From positions 18,724,501 to 18,788,500 of the forward strand of contig NC_090793.1 of NCBI RefSeq assembly GCF_040054535.1: a stretch of DNA of 64,000 nt. Direction: 5' to 3'. Every line of letters starts with the position of its first letter. Position 1 is the first letter of the stretch. The stretch is from Antennarius striatus (lineage: Eukaryota; Chordata; Actinopteri; Lophiiformes; Antennariidae). Positions 52,584-64,000 of this stretch are shown piece by piece. The notes under the pieces are model-generated. The model worked only from the letters and a program-made list of their open reading frames with translations, was not told the DNA's origin and made no database searches. A program made the position numbers and the translations under genes.

Positions 52584-55500
52584 ACACACACAAACACACA
52601 CAGTAAGTAGACATATTTTAACTTGTAGAACAGCACCATCGACATTATACCATGCACTACAGATGGGATGAAAGGCGCAGTGAAAACTGTGTAACCAAGA
52701 ATGGCAGCCTGTTAAACTGGATGACAACTGCTACAAGCACCACTGTGGGCTAAAGTGTAGGTGGCTAACAACTATCTGTTTCCTTCACTCTGTGTTTCAG
52801 CTCTGATCTAGACGACTATTATGACTACTGTTTACATGCAAACACGCAGACACGATACTCCTACGTCATATCTAATGAACACTGGTTATTAACGAGATTA
52901 ATGGGATGAAGAGCACTTGTAGGAAAAGCTTGAAGACGTTCCTCGTGTGATCTGAGGGGCTTCTTCACTTCTGAACAGCTGGTGAGAACAGAGCAGACAG
53001 TTTCACTAGTGGGAGTGGTCAAGGTTGTTAAGCCATAATGAGAACCTTTGAAATCGAGTTATATAGACTTCACCTACGGGCTCTAGGCTCACGTCCCTGT
53101 GAACGTGGGAGTCACTGATTGAATGATGATTGTTTTTGGCTTTCCACAGTCATAAAAATAAGTTTGACTGCTCTTACTAGGTGGAATATTTAGAAATGCC
53201 TACCAGCCGGAGAGATATGAAAATGAGGGACAAAATGTATTCAAGCTGTTTCTGCAAGTCCAGTTGACTTCATCCAACACAGAGACCTACCGTGACCTGG
53301 AGGACTAAGAATCTTTGCATAAATAAATATGGGCTGCACTCATAAATACTGTGTATGCCCTTCGTTTTAAAGCCCATGGTGCACAGAAAGAAAACACATT
53401 TTGAAAACTAGTTTCACATAATCGGTTTCATATTAATAAATGTACTGGATGTACCGCCCAAGTTACACAACCTGTTTACTGTTTGTTACAAATAGACCTG
53501 CAGTAAATAACAGATCAGAAACAAATCCTATTTGGACCAACAGCCCAGTGGGACAGAGGAAGAAACTAGATTGTCGCCTGATCAAGACAAGTGTCCAATT
53601 TTACGACCTCACCTGTAATCCTGAATCACTGAGGACAGTCATGCTGAAACGATTCCTTTTTATTTAAAAATACAGTAATGTAATGAAATGTAGCTGAATC
53701 GAAGTAAGAAGAAGCCCCTATTTCAGGCATAATTTATTATTTGGGATTATATTAATACTATTATCATGGTTAGTCATCGGATAGTAATTATTTCACATGT
53801 TTGAGACATGCGTGCTCCATGATCTAACCGAGTGAAGAGTGCAAAAGAAATCAGAAACATACGGCGGGTTGCAAACTGGGTTTTTGGGGTTAAAAATCCT
53901 GGAAAGATTCAAACAATGGAATCCTTGTTCGCTGCTGGAAACAGCACAATCCTGCCATGGGTCACGATTACCATGAGCCTAGATTATATCTGCAGAAACC
54001 TTTCCGGTGATGTGCATTGCTCTGAGTCTGCAGAAATTCACAATTCTTCTTGCCTCTTGACATTATTAACGCTCCTTGTGCTGGAGTTTGCTACATAAAA
54101 CCATTTTCTTTTGCACATCTGTTTATTTTGGCGCTGTTTGTGGAGTTGCACGTGTCTATGCATTACAGGCAGCCTTTCTCTAGGTAGCTTGGGGCCGTGC
54201 AGTAACTTAATTCTCTACTTCCTCTGAGCTCTGGCCTCATCGTGGGAGTCAGGTAACAAAACAGCATGAGCCTGTTACCAGGGTCAGACATGACACAACA
54301 GGTCCTGTTTACCCTGCAAAAGGAGTTAAAGACCTAGGACATACTACTTAGTGTGCATTATAAGACATATGGTTCACTATGAAACTATAGTGTGAGTGTG
54401 GATGTGCAACTTTGGTGTCTTGAGATGAGGGATGTTTTACACTACTGCACAAAGTTGGTGTTTGTCTTCATGAAAGCTACAATCAGTGCATTCACAGTGC
54501 AGTGGAACACTGTAATGTAGTACATGTGTGTGCCTGGAAGCATCCAAGACAATGAGCTTTCTTCATAGATGAAATAATCATGCGCTTTGAACTAGTTATA
54601 CCCATTTAGGTGCATCTGTCAAATCGATGGTTCTTCAGATCCAAATTTGTTATATCTTAAAATAAAAATTTATTACATATAATAAAAAGCTCTGTTTCAT
54701 ATGAAATGATCCAAACACATGATCAAACTTATTTCTTTAGCTGGTAAACTTGTAAACAGAAATTCCTTGACCTGATCTGACTTATAAATGAATCTGGAGC
54801 TCACACAAATGTGGTCTGTGCACAAGCATTAATGTGAAACGTCTGAATGTGTTTGTGTGTATTTTCCTACCTCTGTCAGAGCATGAAGTTGGCCTTCATG
54901 AACACACACGCCTTTAAACCTGTAAACCGTAAAAAGAGACACAACATGAGATTCTCATTAAGACATCATTTTAACATTTTAGGAAAAAAAATCTAAAATT
55001 GAATGTGAATGAATTATAATCATAATTATTCAGTGATAATAACAGTTGGGTGAATACTCAGTCCACACAGTTAGTTGAAGGTCTGCTAGAAGGTTACCTT
55101 TATTAAAATGACAAGGAAATAATGAAAAAACGTGGTGTACTGCCTGTACAGCAAGTTTTACACAGAAAGCAGGAAAAATAGTGAGGGGAAGATTCCACGC
55201 AGGCAAGATCAGACAAGTAGTTACTGTCTGATGAAAGGGAACGATAGCAGTGCATTGACTTCACCTGCATTCCATTCATTTCTCCCACTGCCTGTTAAGC
55301 GGTAGAGTCTCCTCTTTAACATCTTCAACTCTGCTCTTGCACTGCATGATTCCCGGATTCGTTTTAACAATAGCTAAAAAAGTCTGCTCTCACCTCAAGT
55401 AAAATGCTTCATTTAATTTTAGCATGTTTCCAAGTGGCTCTGTAAACCTGGGAGGTTGGAAAACATTCTTCATCCAATCCTTACCTCAATGTGTGTGTGT

Positions 55501-58500
55501 GTGTGTGCAGAGCAACATACAATGCAGTGAGAAAAGCTTGTACACCCCCCCCACTGAGTCCATCTGTTTTTGCCTGTTTTGCCACATATGAGTGTTTCAG
55601 ATCATCAAACTTTAATTTAGGAAAAATACTATGTGAGTGAAACAACATGCAGCTTTAAATGGTCATTACATTTAATTAAGGCAAAAGGTTTTTCAGAACT
55701 TAAGTCACTCATGGGAAAAATTAATAAGTAAACGTAACCCTAAACCTAATATCTAGTTGTATCACGTCAACAAATGTAATGAAATATTTGTTGTAACTGG
55801 CAGCCAGTTTTTGACGATGCTGTGGAGGAATTTTGTCAACACATTGGAGGATTTTTGAACATGATTAATCTGTTTAATGCCACAGAATCTAAATCAGATG
55901 TAATTCCAAACTAGGCCACTCCAAACCTTATTTTTTATATTTTGGGGGGGGACCATTCATAGGTAGACTCGCAGGTGTGTTTCAGATATTTGGACAACCC
56001 AAGTGCACTTCAGCCTGAGGTCACAAAAACTGATTGCTGTTCGTCACTCAGGATTTTCTGGTAGAGAGTACAATTTATGGGCCAATCAATAACCAGAAGT
56101 CGACCAGGTCTTAAATCAGTTTAACCACTGTTAAAAAGAATCAGGCATGGGTGTGGCTAATGAAATAGAACATAGATTTCCAAGCGATGTGGTCACAATT
56201 AAATCATTATTTAACAGAAGGGCAATTACTTTTTTGCAGATAGACAGGTACGTTTACATAGCTTTTTCCCTTAATAAATAAAATCACTTAATACTACATT
56301 TTGTATTTACTTGGGTTATCTTGCAAAAAAAAAAAGAATAATTCACAGCATTGTATGGACCAACTTTGCTTCCAAGCAGTTTTGAAGGCCTCATAATTCT
56401 GAGGGCAATGAAAAGGTCAGCTGTGTGGGTCCTTGTTGGACTTCAGTGAACAATGAACCCCTCAGTGTCTGCTTGTTAACACACAGACAGACTCACACAA
56501 TCCTTTAGGCACGTTCAACAAAGATGGCATTGTAAAAGATACTTGCATAAATACACTCATGCAGATATTTATACATGTGCGTGCATGTTAATAACTGCAC
56601 AGCCTCCCACCCCAGAGACCAGAGTAGAATGTGAACTGGAAACAAGGCGTAAACTAAACTACAAAATTAACAGTGCAATAATTGGGTGTTGTAGTGTAAG
56701 TGAGACTTATTTGACCTGAATGTTCTCTGCTATAAAGTTTTATTGTGTTTACTGACTTTTCCTTTTCCTGTCATTAAATGAAACCAACGCATTTTATTTG
56801 ACTAGTACCTTATAAAACACAGTGGCAGCCCAGAGTGCTTTGTATAAAAAAATAGTCCATAAAAATGTTTGAGAATTACCAGTAACTGAAAAGTGATACC
56901 GCAAACAATAGTTAACTTTCAATATTTTTTCTCACCATATAATATACATTGCACTAATTTTACACATTAGTTTAAATCAAAGAAAGTTTGTGGCATTTGG
57001 CTGTAAATACTTCAAGATCCCAGATCCAGATTCAAGAGGTTCAGACAGTACAATTTGGTGCCACGTTTGTCTGACCAATCACTGACTAGAATATCAAAAA
57101 TATAAATATCAATGTTTTTTAGGGCCACACAAAAAAGTCTTTTTGCCTTCAGGCAGCTACTGCAACTCTAACAGGAGCTGACAGGTTAGAAAATCAAATG
57201 TTAATAGGATTTGTGTTTGACACCATTTTTAGCAAACCCCAAAGGAAACAGGTCACGACCACAGACTGAGAGAGAAGAGAAACGTGTCAGCAAACATTAC
57301 CATTATTAATATTTACTATCTGAGTCTGGCAAGTGCAAAAGGAAATGTTGATATGTACAATGCCATTTTTATGGGAATAACAAAAAATTAGCAACTGACT
57401 GAGTCTTAAGCCTTAAAATAACTTTATTCTGAGTTTAGGAAAGTGAGATTATTAAGTCATTACTGCCATTTCATGATGAACAAACATAACTACCACAATA
57501 GATGAGTTTTGGGTTCGATCTAGTTAAAAGCTGGTTTCCATGTTATTTATTGATGGGGTTTTATTATTATTATTATTATATAGACTTGTAATAAACATTG
57601 TAATAAACCAGACAGGTGAGTCAGTGGGTTACCAACCTGAGTATACTTGGATGGGAAAGTCGGTTCATTAGCTGCACCTCTCTCAACATGTTGGCCCTGT
57701 TGCTGCTGAGCTTGTTCATCTTTAAAGCCATAACTTGGTCTGACGTTCGATGATGGACCTACAGATAGAGAGATGGAGAGGCAGACAGATGAAAAGACAA
57801 ATAAACCAATGGATGGATAGATAAGACAGAGAGATACATCACATTGCATAACAAATACAATTCAACTTAATGCTGTACTACATTTTTGCTATTGTGTTTT
57901 AAAATACTGTAAATTAAAACAGTATTTTTTTTTCATTCAGCTTGGGCCAATGTGTGTAAGCCTTCAAATACCTTATCTTCAAGAAAAATATTATTCAGCA
58001 ACTAAACAAAGGATAGAGAAAGGGAAGGTTGGATGTTAAACAGACCTAAAATGAGGTCAGTCACTGCTGACCAGTCATGGTCAAAAGAGTTGCGTCAATA
58101 CAAAACAACACAATCAATTTTGTATCATTGTGCATTTGGATTTCAGATTCAATCTGACAGACAGCAATGGCGTCATCATCCGTCCATGACTGGCTGAAGC
58201 CAGCAAAACAACGTGATGACAAGAGATAAAAACTGCTTGGTTTCTGAAATATGAAAAAAATTATATTTCTGAATCATAAAAGCAAACATCATGTGTTAGT
58301 TACACAGCAAAATTTTGGATTATATATGTTGACGAATGACAACAGTGTGAGTGTTCATGAGGCACTTTAAATAAAGAATTGACTTTGCATGCATTTGCTT
58401 CCAAAAAATACTGTAGTTATACAGGTAATCATCTCATTTGACTGAAAAGCGTCAGATGAAACATTTAACTGATCAAACTTCCCAGGAATCAAGAGTACCA

Positions 58501-61500
58501 GTGATCCTATTGCATGTCTAGTAATTACACCTATCACTTCACAGCCTTAGAAATAGCAAGGTGACCTGAGATCTTCACACCACAAGTTCTAGTGCCATAA
58601 AGCAGGACATTAATTACCAAGAACTTGAGTTCTGCTGACTGCAATCATGAATGCAAATAGGAAACACTACTCCTCAAACCACACACAGTCCACCGGATAA
58701 CTGAGCTGCTGCAGAAATATTTATCTACTTTTACTCATCTCATTTTCTGACTGCAGAGACATAATTAGACCATGATGCAGGTTTTAATTCCATAGTTCAT
58801 AAAAGGCTAAATAGATACCCCTGTGGTTATAGTTAGACTGCTTTCAGTGAGAAAATGCCAATTCAAAAGTTAGTGAGAGCTGTGAATGAGGTATAAGGTG
58901 CACAATGTTTGGAAAAATCCACAAATCCTAGTAGAGTTGATCATTATATACTTTAAACTACAGCAGACATACATTATATAAAATTAGAGGTGATAATGCT
59001 ACCACTGTGCAAAACAAAAACAAAAAAATGAAATGATTAAATTTATAGTGTATCCCCAACAAACGTCATTATTTGGAGAGCTTACATTTTTAAAGTAAAC
59101 AGTTCTAACAATAAGACCCATAAAAGGAAAGTAGTGAAAACATTGCTGTAAATATGCTACCAAAGAGACTCTGTCATCCTCTTTTTGACAGTGGGCAGCT
59201 TTATGTCGTCTCCTAACAATGGCTCTTTTAGTTTCCGGCATCATCAGAACCCTGGTACACTGGTGACACAATAGAATGGAAGTATCGCTTACAGCAAGAG
59301 ATGGAATTAAACACAGTAAAAACAATAGATTACAAAGGAGGCTTTAAGCATCAAGGTCAAACTGGTAAAAACGGTGTTTCAGAGAAATGTGATATTGAAC
59401 ATTTCAATACAGAATAATCTGTTTGAAGAAACAAATCCTGGATTCAAACTTCTGATTTTTCTCTCTGTTACTGACATAAAAACGTCTGTTCAAGTTCAAA
59501 GGATGGAGTCTGGCTGCAAGCTCCGACAGTCGTCACCACAGGACAGCAGAAACAACAGATGGCTACTCCCCTAAAAGCCTCCTCCCCCACATCCGTCTAG
59601 CCTCCTCCGATCCCCCATGTCCACTCTTCACATCCCCCCAACTGCATTGTGGCCTGATCCCCTTCTTTTTCCTCCTGGCTGTGGCCTCCAGTAAACCGTT
59701 ATCCCTAATCCTCACATTTCCTAGGAGTTGATCTTACCTCCTTCTACTTCTAGTTTTTTGTTGATGGAAACGGTCCTTGTCCTTCAATTCTTTTCTACAA
59801 CTCAGAAAAGCTTTAGTCACCTCTGTCTGTAAAATGTATTCTTACTTCCATTCTTCCTCTATTTTAAAGCAAGAGTAGTTTGCGTCCTCACCAGCCCTTA
59901 ACTCTTAAATCTGCTTTTCAACTGTCATTTTTCAATCAACTCAATATTCCAGCCATCAAAGCTCTCTGCCATCAAAAGCTTGGTCCCAATCCGTCTCTTG
60001 TCTTTAGCCTCAAGCATTCATTTCACCATCTTTTTATTTATCGTCTATCATTCTCCTTGACTACGTGCTTTCCATCATTTACATCTGCAGAAAAAAAAAC
60101 AAAAAACCACATGCTGTCCATGTAAGCAGACAGAAAGATAACAACTTGAAACATACTGTGGTTTAACATTGAGATGTGAGTGACAGTTGAAGAAGATATC
60201 AGCAATGGAAAGCTACCAGAGACTGTATGTTTTCTATAAGGTCATGACAGTTAATGAAACATTGCATTGCCAGTCAGGAATTTCATGAACATGTATCTTT
60301 AAGCAACATTAACAAAAGCAAACATAAATTATGAAAATATGCTTCTATAATTAAATGAAGTGCTTTGTACAATGTATGCCTGAATTTTTAATGGTTCAGG
60401 GTACAGTAATTATTGTACTTCGTATAATATCCAGGGTGAGAGGAGAGTGGGAATGTAAATGATGTACCACAAAGTTGTGCTTATAAGCTATGATAAAGGT
60501 TTTCAGGCCGATGGCAAATGAGGATGGACCAGAAAAGACAACGAGAAGCAGAGTCAGGTGTTTTCAGTCACCTGCATTTCATCCAACCCAGAACTAAAGG
60601 AAGCCTCTGAGACCGCCAGAGGCCAGCTCGACAAAGGGGAATACAGCGCCAATGATTTACAGCAGCTCCAATCTCACCCCAGGGAGAACAACCACACAGC
60701 AAGCTCAGGCATGAAATTGCAAAGGCGTGAGACGGAGGTCAGACATCCGTCAGCACCCAACTACTAACAATTAATCTGCTGGTACAGCAAAAGATCAAGC
60801 TTTCAATTAAAATAAACTATCAGACATTGCCAATAGTCATCAGTCATCATCAACAGTAAGTAATCTGACAAAGTGACACAAAGGAAACTTAATTTAAGAC
60901 CAGTCCATTAGTGTAATTGATTACCATTCCATGGTTCACATGGAATGATAATTTCTCAAAAAATGCAGTCCTACTCCTTTCGTAAATAAGCTGCTTTCCA
61001 CCGTTTATCTGAACAAAAACCTCACAGGCACTTTGGCTTTATTAATGCAACAAGAAATAAGCTGAACTACATTAGCTGATGGTTTTTTGAAGATAGTTTT
61101 CAACACAAGCAAACCATGCAGTAGCCAATAACTCTTGTGTGGTTCCCACTCACATGCCCAGAGGGGGCAGCAATTAATTTACTGGGCTCAGGCGTCCTGG
61201 TTTAAATAAAGAGTCTCAGACTGGCTGCAGTCTAACAAACTAAAATGCAAAACTACTTTGGAGCATGTTACTTTATCTTTACAAGATATCTCAATTATCC
61301 TGACCATTGCACAGAATAAACTGACATGACTGGTGGCGCACACTGTACTTTTAAAACAGAAACCAGTACTGAGTTTATAGACAGTTGGACAGAGACAGAT
61401 GGATGGATGACCAGATGGGCAGAGTAGGGAATGAACACAAAATTAGGCCTACGAATAAAACCAACAGATGTAATGAGGAAAAACAATAAGTTAAGTCAGA

Positions 61501-61957
61501 AAGTGATAGACGGGCTGAAAATTAAAGAGCAAAGATGGTACGCAATGATCTGCACTCACCTTGAAGACATCAGAGAAGAATCCAGAGCCGATCCACTCAC
61601 AGGTGAAGTCATCGAGGCGTGTAAGACAGGAAAAGGCACTGATAAGAGCCCTGTAGGATGATGGCCACACCTTGCCCACCTGCAGAACACAGGAACACAC
61701 TGATATCACTGAAATGACACTATCAAGATCAAGATGTGATCCTAATTTATCACAGTACTGACACAGGAATCCTGTACAACAAAAGCTACTCTCCTCACAT
61801 ATCAAATGAATCACACTAAAAATAAAAAACTGACCTGTGAGAGTGGGTTCATGCCCATTTCGCTGATTCCTAAACCTCCAATGCCATCTCTGTCGTCGTT
61901 GATGCGTTCTGGTCGTGTAGGAAACCCGGCGATGGAGTTGCGTTTATTCCGGTCCAT
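45108..61957 (-). CDS. tesk2: Dual-specificity testis-specific protein kinase 2
   Basis: Twelve coding exons on the - strand: 61957-61835, 61679-61560, 57758-57637, 54919-54871, 52523-52377, 51669-51587, 50733-50649, 50379-50296, 50180-50094, 48870-48732, 46522-45992 and 45394-45108. They sum to 1857 nt, 618 residues (human TESK2 571). The kinase domain spans about residues 55-310: glycine loop [11 protein letters not shown], catalytic Lys in [11 protein letters not shown], catalytic HRDLTSKN, metal-binding [17 protein letters not shown] and a C-lobe ending DPKLRPSF. The C-terminal part has family blocks [45 protein letters not shown] and EAMDCS. TESK kinases phosphorylate cofilin at Ser3 and stabilise actin filaments. 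The [13 protein letters not shown] start matches the family. All catalytic residues and phases are intact. Introns contain LINE, Tc1 and AC/GT repeats. Upstream non-coding exons may lie beyond 61957. Confidence 0.95.
47700..48290 (+). mobile_element. 3' remnant of a LINE (L2/Rex-type) retrotransposon in a tesk2 intron
   Basis: Encodes SLHWLPYIL and, in another frame, [28 protein letters not shown] and [15 protein letters not shown], the typical C-terminal end of non-LTR reverse transcriptase ORFs. A non-coding tail follows (CACTTTGGAAACCTTGTG, GTGCTATAAATATAAAGTG). Frames are broken, so it is dead. The insertion is antisense to tesk2. Confidence 0.7.
47921..47962. repeat. Perfect 17-bp inverted repeat inside the LINE remnant
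   Basis: TGTAGCGGTTCCTAACC and its exact reverse complement are separated by the 8 bases TATGGAAT. Confidence 0.9.
52543..52602. repeat. (AC)n microsatellite near a tesk2 acceptor
   Basis: On the gene strand it is a (GT)n run lying about 20-80 nt upstream of the acceptor of exon 52523-52377. The 5' end of the same intron carries ACACACAAACACA. Confidence 0.93.
55530..56335 (-). mobile_element. Decayed Tc1/mariner element in a tesk2 intron
   Basis: Blocks characteristic of a widespread fish Tc1-like family occur in order: GTTTCAGATCATCAAACTTTA, GCTGTGGAGGAATTTTG, ACATTGGAGGATTTTTGA, GGCCACTCCAAACC, ACCCAAGTGCACTTCAGCC, GGGTGTGGCTAATGAAAT and TTGTATTTACTTGGGTTATC. The transposase would be on the - strand, but most of it is deleted and no frame remains. 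Ends are not sharply defined. Confidence 0.65.
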
Positions 61958-62020
61958 GGTGATGTGAGTGACAGTGATACCAGTGAGGGTAGTATGGGCC
62001 TTTTTCTGTAATGTACCCAC

Positions 62021-63406
62021 ATGACAAGAAGACTAGATTGCTATAATGGGGTCCGCAGCAGCACAGCCTTAATTCAGTTAGTGTCCTGGGAAATTGCACA
62101 TCTCACACATAGACTTCAGTTTGAAATTGTATTTGTGTGCAAGTTGGTGGCACAAGGCCGGATCCAAGATATTTCCTGGTAGCTCAGTTCCTTGTCACTT
62201 TTGAATGGGAGTCCACTGATATGAGCGGGTTTTCACATGTTTGACAGATGTAACGTGAGTCCAGGGAGACCTAGAGAGAGAAAAGATAATTGATTTAATT
62301 TCTGTGGACTGAGTATAGCAGCAGAGGAGTTTGCTCTTCAGACATACTCTGTGTGTGTGCGTGTGCATGTGTGTACTTGAACAGCAAAGTGCTTCAAGGG
62401 AATCATACACATTTCTGGCAAATCTGTGGAATAAGTCAACAAACTACGTATTACAATCACATCCCCATCCAACCAAAAAAAGATGTCACACAAGTCTTTC
62501 TTGTGAAATTTGGGGTTTTGATCACAGATATTGCTGTAGACCGAGCCCTGCTGTAGGATGGCTGAGACAAGCCAGTATTGCTCAACAGGCCTAAATATAA
62601 TGGTTGTAATAGGGGCCGATTGTCCAATTTGGGAGATTAGCCAAAGAATAGTTCAAGCTCCGGACCTTTCTGTCATCCAAAACAAAATCAGCATGGTACA
62701 AAGGGTAACAGGAAAAGAAGTCTGTGACTAAAGGTTTTTCATACGTGCATAAACAATGTGGCTTTCATAACAAACCTTTAGGAATACATCTTTCCCCAGA
62801 GAGAACCGACTCTTCCGTTGATAAGACATTTTGATCCTGGCTATAAATATCATTCCAATAACTTGAAAGAACAGTGCAGATTATATTGGTAAAGAAATTA
62901 TTTTTCAATTGGGTAAGAATTTTTTTGTGAATTTCTATCTAATTCCTTCCAAACATTTTGCTCATTAAACATTTACTTCCCTACCATGAAGTTCTTAGTC
63001 AAAAACTATTGCATAATGAGTGAAACAACATCTAACTACCATTTTAAAAAGAATTAAAACTTTATTATTTATCAAATATTACTATTTTTCTACAATTGCA
63101 TGCAAAAAGAAACTGATTGTAGTGAATTGTTTTTTCTTTTTTTCAAAACTAGGTATTAATACCACTATTATCTGTACTTCTCACACTTAGAAATTATTTA
63201 ACTTACTGTAAATACCTGTAAATTAGTAAATCACCCACAGTAGACCTGCAGTGTATTTTTTTGGGAACAGATAATTCTACAAACACAGCAACACTGCCAG
63301 TGCTACCAGGCCAAACAAACTGATTTCCAGTTCTCCACCCGGAGCGACTCAGGAATGATTACAGGTGAACCCTATTAGTGGATGATTCTGAGATGTCCAA
63401 ATAAAA
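62021..63406. other. 5' flank of tesk2 with no recognised feature
   Basis: AT-rich, without coding exons I can support. It may hold a 5' UTR exon or promoter of tesk2. Confidence 0.35.
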
Positions 63407-63881
63407 CTAGAACCAAGTCAGTCAGAGACTGCAACATCCCGCGACTTACCTACCCTGAAAATAGGTCAGGGTACCCTTGAAGTAGTACCTGACCAGTGCA
63501 TAGACTAGTGCATACTGAGAAGACCAGTGTGAGTAAGACCATAGATCAAAGCTAGTGCATATGTAGATCAAAGCTAGTGCTCTGACCTACTGTCGTTGAT
63601 CACAGCTAGGGTCTTACTCACAATGGCTTTCTCCCTTGTCTTTCTATCCTATCCAGTTCCTGATTGTACAAAAGTTTAAATTTGACCTGGTTTTCTCAAG
63701 GTCAAGGTCATCATCTCATTTTCATCTCCTTTGCTGACCGAGTAATGTACTTTTTGTTTCATCTTTCTATCAGCAACGGTTGCAAAGGTATGTGGTGGAC
63801 TAACTAACAGATGAACAGATGGACGGACGGACGAACACACAAACACTGACAGATACAATACATCACCGTTTTGAAGCAGGA
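63407..63881 (-). mobile_element. Helitron-like non-autonomous element (second full copy)
   Basis: On the - strand it starts TCCTGCTTCAAAACGG after an A at 63882 and ends CTAG before a T. It is about 130 bp longer than the copy at 38739, owing to an extra internal block containing repeated TAGATCAAAGCTAGTGC units. A GCAGTC...GACTG hairpin region precedes the CTAG. Confidence 0.6.
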
Positions 63882-64000
63882 TGAAAAAGCCAATGCTGGA
63901 TGACAAGGTCTATTAAGAATAATGAAAATACATCCCTAAAACCTCAAGTTTTTTTATTTTATTTTATCCAACGGCAAATGATTAACTATTTTCAGAATCC

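Noticed and set aside
60558-60767. Small + strand open frame in a tesk2 intron
   Set aside because: Short, no similarity recognised, no codon or splice support.

Overview
The window is vertebrate nuclear DNA, almost certainly from a ray-finned (percomorph-like) fish. Genes are split into many short exons with GT-AG introns, (AC)n/(GT)n microsatellites are abundant, and hAT, Tc1/mariner, Helitron-like, SINE and LINE fragments fill the spacers. The gene set (tandem pnp paralogues, a C2H2 zinc-finger cluster, arhgap30, tesk2) fits a teleost. No bacterial, CRISPR or viral gene content was seen. Gene models were built by hand from splice sites and frame bookkeeping; every model below closes to a whole number of codons except arhgap30, which is off by two bases.

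Layout. 1-8.5 kb: two tandem purine nucleoside phosphorylase genes on the + strand. The first enters from the left edge (last three exons only); the second is complete at 5370-8271 and has a duplicated first coding exon. The 4 kb spacer between them is a transposon graveyard. 12.8-28.9 kb: three C2H2 zinc-finger genes on the - strand (12857-15890, 17876-23325, 26488-28879). Each begins with an exon encoding the same short helical/coiled-coil module. The middle gene appears to carry three successive finger-bearing exons, all bounded by phase-1 introns. 30.0-37.3 kb: arhgap30 (- strand, 13 coding exons, Rho GTPase-activating protein), with an apparent 2-nt frameshift inside the RhoGAP domain. 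40.1-42.0 kb: a fourth zinc-finger gene of the same family on the + strand, whose introns are dominated by microsatellites. 45.1-62.0 kb: tesk2 (- strand, 12 coding exons, cofilin-type dual-specificity kinase) with long introns containing LINE and Tc1 remnants.

Functional picture. The pnp genes act in purine salvage. The four zinc-finger proteins look like one locally expanded family of DNA-binding regulators, built as N-terminal coiled coil, acidic linker with SUMO-type psi-K-x-E motifs, then C-terminal fingers. arhgap30 and tesk2 both act on actin regulation (Rho-family GTPase inactivation and cofilin phosphorylation), but nothing here shows they are co-regulated. The most notable observations are the triple finger-exon gene, the (AC)n/(GT)n-bounded introns, the duplicated pnp first exon, the arhgap30 frameshift and a Helitron-like repeat family with intact termini.
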